Below, piece by piece: positions 58,843-64,000 of a DNA stretch of 64,000 nt (the first letter of the stretch is position 1; the number at the start of each line of letters is the position of its first letter). The notes beneath the pieces are model-generated. The model saw only the letters and a program-made list of their open reading frames with translations. It made no database searches and was not told the origin of the DNA. The position numbers were made by a program, and so were the translations under genes. This stretch comes from JBBQCW01 sp038319025 (GTDB taxonomy: Bacteria; Actinomycetota; Thermoleophilia; Solirubrobacterales; Solirubrobacteraceae): positions 1 through 64,000 of the forward strand of contig JBBQCW010000015.1 in the NCBI GenBank assembly GCA_038319025.1, given 5' to 3'.

Positions 58843-61173
58843 ATGCCCACGTTGATTTCATCCGCCCGGCGCCGAGGCGCCATCGCTGTCGCCGTCGCGG
58901 GCATTCTCAGTGCCGCGGCGCTCGCGGCCCCGGCCGGAGCGCTCGGCGCGCCGCTTGTGGTGGGCGGTGCAACCATCTATTCGACGCACGACGCGGCGCT
59001 GGCCGGGGCCGCTGTCGCCAACGTCGGGGATGTCAACGGAGATGGCGCGACGGACATCGTCATCGGCGCTCCGCACGTGAGCACCACATTTCCGCTGCCC
59101 AAACGCACCGGAAACGGGGAGGCCTACGTCGTGTTCGGTCCCTTCGGGCAGCACGAGGTGATCAGCCTGGACAATCTCGGCAGCCGGGGCTTCAAGATCA
59201 TCGGCGGGTCGGACTACGACGGGACGGCGACCGATACCCACCTCGGGGCGGCTGTGGCCGGGGTGGGCGATGTCAACGGCGATGGTCTGGCCGACGTCGG
59301 CGTCATGGCGGAGGATGGGGGAGTGCTCAACGCCAACAACAACAAGGGATTTGCCGCCATCATCTTCGGCGGGCCTTCCACCTCGACCGTCGATCTTCAC
59401 AACCCCATGGGCGCGCGGGGGTTCCAGGTCGACCTCCCCTCCACCTTGTACGGCCACAAGTACCTGGCTATCAGCGCCGCTGGCGATCTCAACGGCGACG
59501 GCTTGGCGGACTTCGCCATCTCCGACCCGTTCTTCTACGACCCCAACTCGTCGTTCTGCAACGTCACCGATGTGGAGTGCGCGCGCGGCGACGTGTACGT
59601 CATCCTCGGCCGACACGCGGCCACCAGAATCAACGTGAACTCGCTGGGGCCGGCGGGCTTCAAGATCATCGGACCGGGCACGCGCCACTACTTCGGTATG
59701 GGCCTGGCCGCCGCCGGCGATCTCAACGGTGACGGGCGCGGTGATCTCGTCATCGGCGATCCCCAGTGCCTGGCGCCACCCAACTCGCCATGTGGGCCGG
59801 GCTCCGCGTTCGTGCTCTACGGCCGGGCGTTTTCGTCCACCATCGACCTAGCCCTGCCTCTGCCGGTTGACCAGGGTTTCCGGGTCGATGGCCCGGCCGG
59901 AGGCGGCGGGTTGGGCACCTCGGTCAGCGTTACGGGTGACGTCAACGGAGACGGCCGGCCGGACCTGTTGCTCGGCGCGCCGTATACGCCGAGCCTCGGG
60001 CGGTCCGGCAGCGGCGCGGCGTATCTGTTCTTCACCCCCGCGTCCCCGCCGGCCATCACCGACCTCGGGGCTATCGGGACCAGTGCGGCGCTGATCGTGG
60101 GTGGCGCCGCCGGTGACGGTCTCGGTGCCGCCGTGTCTTCCGCGGGCGACGTCGATGGGGACGGGCTGGTCGACATCGCCGTCAGCGCTCCCCACGCCGG
60201 TGCTCAGATGCGCGGCAGCGTGTACGTAGTCCGCAGCCTGCATGCGCCGGCCGTCGTGGATACCTCATCGCTGTCAAGTGATCAGGGCTACGAACTACGA
60301 GCCCCGCTCCCGACAATGAGTTTGGGCACGTCGCTTGTGAATATGGGTGATCTGAACGCGGATGGACGGGACGAGATCCTGCTGGGCGGGCCGGGCGCAT
60401 CGGTCGTCTTTTCCGGGCACCCCGGGCGGGCCGACCTGCAGTTCGATGCTCCGCTGCCTTCCCTCACCACTTTCCCTGTCCAGAACCTGGGCGACACCGG
60501 CGCCTCGTTGTCGGCCAACATCTTCCCGTCCGGTCAGGCCACCGGCGTCCGCATCCAGTTCGGGACGGCAGGGGTCCTTGGAGCACCGGGCGCGTCCGTC
60601 GACGTCGGCTCGGGGACGGCCGCCGTTCCGGTGCTGCTGCCGCTCACGGGCCTCACGCCTCTGACTACCTACTCCTACCGACTGGTGGCGGCTAACGCGT
60701 CAGGCACCGTGTACGGCCGCACGCTGACGTTCACGACCTTGGCGGCCGGGACCGGTCCGGGGCCAGGGCCAGGGCCGCAGGTCGGCGACACCGCAGCTCC
60801 CGTGGTTCGGATCCTGACCCCGGCGTGTCATGCCTCCAAAGCACGCTGCCGCGGCTTCGCCGCCCGGCGCGCGTCATGGAAGCGGCTGCGCGGCACGGTG
60901 ACCGATGCGCTTCCATCCGCGGGCGTAAAGACGGTGCAAGTCGCCGCGGTGTTGCGTCTTCGCCGCGGCTGCGTCACGTTGGGGACGCACGGGTTCCGCG
61001 CCGGTCGTTGTTCGACCAAGGCTCGTTGGACCTCCGCGCAACTCAAGGCAGGGGCCTGGAGCCTCAAGTTCAAGGGGCTGCCTCGAGGCTCAGTGCGCGT
61101 ACAGGTCCGCGCGACCGACAACGCCGGGCATACGTCGTCGGTGCGCAAGCGCACGCTGCACCTCAAGCGCTGA
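58843..61173 (+). CDS. Secreted FG-GAP (integrin-alpha-like) beta-propeller protein
   Basis: 776 residues. Signal peptide (about 11-36). Seven calcium-loop motifs of the form D-x-N/D-x-D-G-x-x-D occur: DVNGDGATD, DVNGDGLAD, DLNGDGLAD, DLNGDGRGD, DVNGDGRPD, DVDGDGLVD and DLNADGRDE. That is one per blade of a seven-bladed propeller. A fibronectin-III-like segment (TGLTPLTTYSYRLVAANASG), a GPGPGPGP spacer and a basic Cys-containing C-terminal domain follow. Likely adhesion or scaffold role outside the cell. Start at 58843, placing the signal peptide first. Confidence 0.88.
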   Translation: MPTLISSARRRGAIAVAVAGILSAAALAAPAGALGAPLVVGGATIYSTHDAALAGAAVANVGDVNGDGATDIVIGAPHVSTTFPLPKRTGNGEAYVVFGPFGQHEVISLDNLGSRGFKIIGGSDYDGTATDTHLGAAVAGVGDVNGDGLADVGVMAEDGGVLNANNNKGFAAIIFGGPSTSTVDLHNPMGARGFQVDLPSTLYGHKYLAISAAGDLNGDGLADFAISDPFFYDPNSSFCNVTDVECARGDVYVILGRHAATRINVNSLGPAGFKIIGPGTRHYFGMGLAAAGDLNGDGRGDLVIGDPQCLAPPNSPCGPGSAFVLYGRAFSSTIDLALPLPVDQGFRVDGPAGGGGLGTSVSVTGDVNGDGRPDLLLGAPYTPSLGRSGSGAAYLFFTPASPPAITDLGAIGTSAALIVGGAAGDGLGAAVSSAGDVDGDGLVDIAVSAPHAGAQMRGSVYVVRSLHAPAVVDTSSLSSDQGYELRAPLPTMSLGTSLVNMGDLNADGRDEILLGGPGASVVFSGHPGRADLQFDAPLPSLTTFPVQNLGDTGASLSANIFPSGQATGVRIQFGTAGVLGAPGASVDVGSGTAAVPVLLPLTGLTPLTTYSYRLVAANASGTVYGRTLTFTTLAAGTGPGPGPGPQVGDTAAPVVRILTPACHASKARCRGFAARRASWKRLRGTVTDALPSAGVKTVQVAAVLRLRRGCVTLGTHGFRAGRCSTKARWTSAQLKAGAWSLKFKGLPRGSVRVQVRATDNAGHTSSVRKRTLHLKR

Positions 61174-61196
61174 GCCGCGCATGACACAGCGGCTCA
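61171..61196. terminator. Hairpin at the end of the FG-GAP gene
   Basis: Eight-bp stem TGAGCCGC/GCGGCTCA (61171-61178 with 61189-61196) beginning at the stop codon, between convergent genes. No T run, so moderate support only. Confidence 0.5.
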
Positions 61197-61207
61197 GCCG
61201 CATGGGT

Positions 61208-61570
61208 TCAGCGCACCACGACCTTGCCGTTCATCCCGAAGTGGATGGTGCATGAGTATTTGTAGGTGCCGGCCTTGGTGAACTTCACCGCGTAGGTGCC
61301 GCTGGTGCGAGTACCGGCGCTCTTGAACTTGGCCGGCCCCTTGCTGGTCACGTTGTGGGGGATCTTGCCGTCCTGCCAGACGAACTTCACCGAGGTGCCG
61401 CGAGACACCCTGAGACTGGCGGGATGGAAAGCGATGCCCTTGAGCGTGACTGTCTTCGTGGCGGCAGTACGGGCGACCGATGCGCCGGCGGGAGCACCCG
61501 CGAACAAAGCGGCGGATAGCAGAGTGGCGCCGGCGAGCACGGTGGCGGACAGGCGACGGGCGGGAGACAT
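61208..61570 (-). CDS. Secreted cupredoxin (plastocyanin-like) protein
   Basis: 120 residues. Signal peptide (~8-30). Type I copper site: His in KIPHNVTS and the Cys-His-Met set in YSCTIHFGMNGKVVV. Small electron-transfer or copper-binding protein outside the membrane. Next to a ferritin-like gene in the same direction, with a terminator between them. Confidence 0.9.
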   Translation of the reverse strand: MSPARRLSATVLAGATLLSAALFAGAPAGASVARTAATKTVTLKGIAFHPASLRVSRGTSVKFVWQDGKIPHNVTSKGPAKFKSAGTRTSGTYAVKFTKAGTYKYSCTIHFGMNGKVVVR

Positions 61571-61615
61571 GGCACGACCTTTCGGTGGCGGTGGATGTTG
61601 CTACACAGCAGCGTA

Positions 61616-61639
61616 CGGGGCGGCCCGAAGGCCGCCCCG
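61616..61639 (-). terminator. Terminator of the ferritin-like gene
   Basis: Perfect 10-bp stem CGGGGCGGCC/GGCCGCCCCG (61616-61625 with 61630-61639) and a four-base loop, just after the ferritin-like stop at 61657 on the minus strand. Confidence 0.75.
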
Positions 61640-61656
61640 ATTCGCAGCGTTGCGAA

Positions 61657-62316
61657 CTAGCCGACGATGAAGCCGGTGCCCTTGACGGCCTTCAGGATCG
61701 TCTTCATCGACGCGCCCCCATCAAACGGGCCGGCCGGGGTGATCGACTTGCCCAGGATCTGACCGACGGCACCGCTGTGGCGGGCCTCGATGGTCACGAT
61801 CGACGCAGCGGCCAGCAGGATCCCCGGGGTCTTGATGAGCCCGGCCTGCCCGAGATAGGCCTTCACGCCCGTGTTCTCCAGCACGTAGGCCGTCTCCAGG
61901 AACTTCTGGTCGTCCTGCGTGGTGCCCTGGAAGTCGAACTTCGGGGTCTTGACGGCCTTGGAGCCCAGCGCCTTCTTGAGGGCCTTCACGTGGGCGGCCT
62001 CGTCGACGGCGACCACTGCAGCGAACGCCTTCGCGACGCCGGTCAGCTTGCCGCTGTCGACGGCCTCCTTGTAGAACGCGGACTCGAGGTACTCAAGGGT
62101 CAGCGCGTAGTTGAGGATCGCCACATCGCTCTTGGGCGTCTTGGCCGAGGCCAGCGCCGGCAGGGCGCCGAGGGCGGTCGTCGCCATCAGTGCGCCACCG
62201 GCGGTGAGGCCGGCCTTACGCAGGAAGCCCGCGCGGGTGTCGCCCAGCGTCGCTTCGGCCGCTTCGCGGATGGCGCCGTCGGTATCGACGGTCTCGAGGG
62301 TGAAGGGTGCGGTCAT
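61657..62316 (-). CDS. Ferritin-like domain protein, exported
   Basis: 219 residues. An N-terminal ~35 residues, then TRAGFLRKAGLTAGGALMATTALGALP resembles a Tat-like export signal with a single Arg pair element (RxxFLRK); this part is uncertain. The rest is a four-helix ferritin-like fold (DVAILNYALTLEYLESAFYKEAVDSG, VDEAAHVKALKKALG, FLETAYVLENTGVKAYLGQ, IVTIEARHSGAVGQILG). The Glu and His residues could bind a di-iron centre. It belongs to the family related to desiccation-associated PCC13-62 proteins. Confidence 0.85.
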   Translation of the reverse strand: MTAPFTLETVDTDGAIREAAEATLGDTRAGFLRKAGLTAGGALMATTALGALPALASAKTPKSDVAILNYALTLEYLESAFYKEAVDSGKLTGVAKAFAAVVAVDEAAHVKALKKALGSKAVKTPKFDFQGTTQDDQKFLETAYVLENTGVKAYLGQAGLIKTPGILLAAASIVTIEARHSGAVGQILGKSITPAGPFDGGASMKTILKAVKGTGFIVG

Positions 62317-62548
62317 GGGTTGCTCCTAGTGATGAGGATGGAGCGTTGATCGGTCCTGGTGATCAGGCCGACAACGCATCGTGTCCGCCGTGCTTGCGCG
62401 ACGCCCTCAGGTTCGGATCACCGGCGTCGAGCGCCGGTCCGCCAACTTGGTTCCTCGTGTCCGACCGACGCTCACGCGCCGGGTGCAGGACAAAATGGCG
62501 AACTTTCGGGCTCTGCGCGCTACTGTTTCGAACGTCGCACCCCGCTCC

Positions 62549-63502
62549 ATGGTCAACTCCACGCTCACCCGCGGCAGCGAGCCCGTCACGGCGTTTCGTC
62601 ACGAAGCGCTCCTGTACGACGGCGATGCAGCATTCGACAGCCTGGCCACGGAGTTTGTGCAGGCCGGACTCGCGGTCGGCGAGGCGGTGATGGTCGCCAC
62701 CAGCGGAGCGAAGATCAGCCGACTTCGTGACCGTTTAGGAGGTCGGGCCGCGGGCGTTCGGTTTGCGGACATGGCTGAGCTCGGTGCGAACCCGGCGCGG
62801 ATAATTCCCGCTTGGCAGGAGTTCATCGCTGACCATCCGCACCGCAGGTTGCGTGGGCTCGGTGAGCCGGTGTGGGCCGGTCGAACGGAAGCGGAGTTGG
62901 CCGAGTGCCGCCGCCACGAGGCGCTGCTGAACCTGGCGTTCGACAAAGCGGATGCCTTCTGGCTCCTCTGCCCGTACGACAGGACGACGCTCGCACCGGA
63001 TGTGATCGCGGGAGCCTGCTGCACCCATCCTCATGTGCGTGCCGATGGTCTACCGGCCAGCGGCCACTACGAAGGCGCGCCGTCCGCGGCGACCCCGTTC
63101 TGTGATCCTTTGCCGGACCCGATCGGTGTTGCGGAGTCGTTCGCGTTCGACCTGAGCACGCTCGTGAGCATGCGCCATCTGGTGGCGTCTCGCGCGGACC
63201 GGGCAGGGCTATCGATCCAGCGTCGGCAGGACCTCGTGCTGGCGGCTAACGAGATTGCCACCAACAGCGTGCTGCACGGCGGGGGTGGGGGAGTGCTGCG
63301 GATCTGGGCCGAAGCCTCGGACCTGGTCTGCGAGATCTCCGACCGCGGCCGCATCATCGAACCGCTGGCCGGTCGCTGCCGCCCGACCACCGAGCAGGTC
63401 GGAGGACGGGGGCTGTGGCTGGCCAATCAGCTTTGCGATCTCGTGCAGGTCCGCGCGATGCCCGATGGTGGCGTCGTGCGGCTGCGTATGCGCTGCTGCT
63501 GA
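62549..63502 (+). CDS. MEDS-domain sensor with HATPase (anti-sigma kinase-like) domain
   Basis: 317 residues. The N-terminal MEDS domain (~15-165: FRHEALLYDGDAAFDSLATEFVQAGLAVGEAVMVATSG, WAGRTEAELAECRRHEALLNLAF) is a DcmR-type sensor. The C-terminal HATPase_c domain (~195-317: LVLAANEIATNSVLHGGGGG, CEISDRGRIIEPL, VGGRGLWLANQLCDLVQVR) has N, G1 and G2 boxes like RsbW anti-sigma kinases. It probably phosphorylates or binds an anti-anti-sigma factor. ATG at 62549 is chosen; an in-frame ATG at 62495 is possible. Confidence 0.85.
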   Translation: MVNSTLTRGSEPVTAFRHEALLYDGDAAFDSLATEFVQAGLAVGEAVMVATSGAKISRLRDRLGGRAAGVRFADMAELGANPARIIPAWQEFIADHPHRRLRGLGEPVWAGRTEAELAECRRHEALLNLAFDKADAFWLLCPYDRTTLAPDVIAGACCTHPHVRADGLPASGHYEGAPSAATPFCDPLPDPIGVAESFAFDLSTLVSMRHLVASRADRAGLSIQRRQDLVLAANEIATNSVLHGGGGGVLRIWAEASDLVCEISDRGRIIEPLAGRCRPTTEQVGGRGLWLANQLCDLVQVRAMPDGGVVRLRMRCC

Positions 63503-63506
63503 GGCG

Positions 63507-64000
63507 CTACTCCTTCGGCTTCTCGTCGTGGCCGCCGAACTGCTTGCGCATCGCCGACAGGGATTTGTCCGCGAAGCTACCCAGGCCCTGCGACGAGAAC
63601 CGTGAGTACAGCGCCGCGGTGAGCACGGGGGAGGGGATGCCTTCCTCGATAGCGGCAATGGACGTCCAACGGCCCTCACCGGAGTCCGAGACCCGGCCGG
63701 TGAACTCGTCCAACGAGGGGGAGGCCACGAGCGCTTCGGCGGTGAGATCAAGCAGCCAGGACCCAACCACGCTCCCGCGGCGCCAGACCTCCGCGACGTC
63801 GGTCGTGTCGATGTCGTACTGATAGTGCTCAGGGTGCTCCATCGGGCTCGTCTCGGCATCGGCCGAGCGCGCGACCTTTCCGGCGTTGGCGTGGCGAATG
63901 ATGTTCAAACCCTCGGCGTAGGCGGCCATCAGGCCGTACTCGATGCCGTTGTGGACCATCTTCACGAAGTGCCCGGCGCCATTTGGGCCGCAGTGCAGCC
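63507..64000 (-). CDS. gnd: 6-phosphogluconate dehydrogenase, 3' part (partial)
   Basis: The 5' end lies beyond base 64000. The visible C-terminal part contains the catalytic block GAGHFVKMVHNGIEYGLM (Lys and His-Asn) and VVGSWLLDLTAEAL. The end, SGEGRWTSIAAIEEGIPSPVLTAALYSRFSS, is the substrate-binding tail. This is the short, decarboxylating GndA/YqeC-like type. It produces ribulose 5-phosphate and NAD(P)H. Convergent with the MEDS gene, four bases between stops. Confidence 0.9.
   Translation of the reverse strand, partial: LHCGPNGAGHFVKMVHNGIEYGLMAAYAEGLNIIRHANAGKVARSADAETSPMEHPEHYQYDIDTTDVAEVWRRGSVVGSWLLDLTAEALVASPSLDEFTGRVSDSGEGRWTSIAAIEEGIPSPVLTAALYSRFSSQGLGSFADKSLSAMRKQFGGHDEKPKE

Overview
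The window is about 64 kb of very GC-rich chromosome from an actinobacterium. Three things point there: a pgsA–garA–ftsR block like that of mycobacteria, sepF–yggT cell-division genes, and frequent GTG/TTG starts with 1–4 base overlaps between genes. The secreted collagen-like and FG-GAP proteins and the AbiEi/DUF559 protein suggest a deep-branching class such as Thermoleophilia (Solirubrobacterales-like). That placement is inference; no marker search was possible. Almost all of the window is ordinary chromosome. There is no prophage, CRISPR array, insertion sequence or tRNA that I can support.

Layout. The window opens with the 3' end of a 23S rRNA gene, a 5S rRNA gene and their terminator (1-570). 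A gene-poor 0.5 kb stretch with a LexA-box-like palindrome follows. A minus-strand trio comes next (HD hydrolase, MFS transporter, isocitrate/isopropylmalate-type dehydrogenase; 1092-4059), then murA and a tight histidine operon hisZGDBHAF (4148-11034). An AbiEi/DUF559 nuclease-like gene sits between two identical 51-bp palindromic repeats (11087-12056). A PQQ-propeller protein and a CCA-type nucleotidyltransferase are divergent, and pgeF–yggS–sepF–proC–yggT–lspA–rluD follow (13524-19109). Then comes a long translation, lipid and cell-envelope run: rpsB–tsf–pyrH–frr–uppS–cdsA–dxr–rseP (19248-26232), an acyl-CoA synthetase, a CapA-like protein and ispG (26331-31680).

The second half is more accessory. 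It has two tandem secreted paralogues of unknown function, a collagen-like protein, Mn-type superoxide dismutase, proS, pgsA, a GarA-like FHA protein with an added zinc ribbon, ftsR and apt. An alkyl-DHAP-synthase-like flavoprotein follows, then a sigma-region-4/RskA fusion. A minus-strand operon carries a wax-ester/DGAT acyltransferase, a small membrane protein, nadE and an SGNH hydrolase. After an ECF sigma factor, an RlpA-like wall protein lies behind a recognisable c-di-AMP (ydaO/yuaA) riboswitch whose 5' part is tandemly duplicated. DinB, two alpha/beta hydrolases, a thioesterase, an S4 protein, a DnaJ–PH-like protein and a Ca2+/H+ antiporter come next. The window ends with a secreted esterase, a seven-motif FG-GAP protein, a cupredoxin, a ferritin-like protein, a MEDS–HATPase regulator and the 3' part of gnd.

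How it works together. The window is dominated by housekeeping blocks for histidine, peptidoglycan precursors (MurA, UppS), isoprenoids (Dxr, IspG), phospholipids (CdsA, PgsA) and protein synthesis. The points most worth a second look are: the repeat-flanked nuclease-like gene; the duplicated riboswitch head; MurA with aspartate in place of the fosfomycin-target cysteine; the five-repeat tail on ribosomal protein S2; the zinc-ribbon GarA; and the sigma4–anti-sigma fusion.
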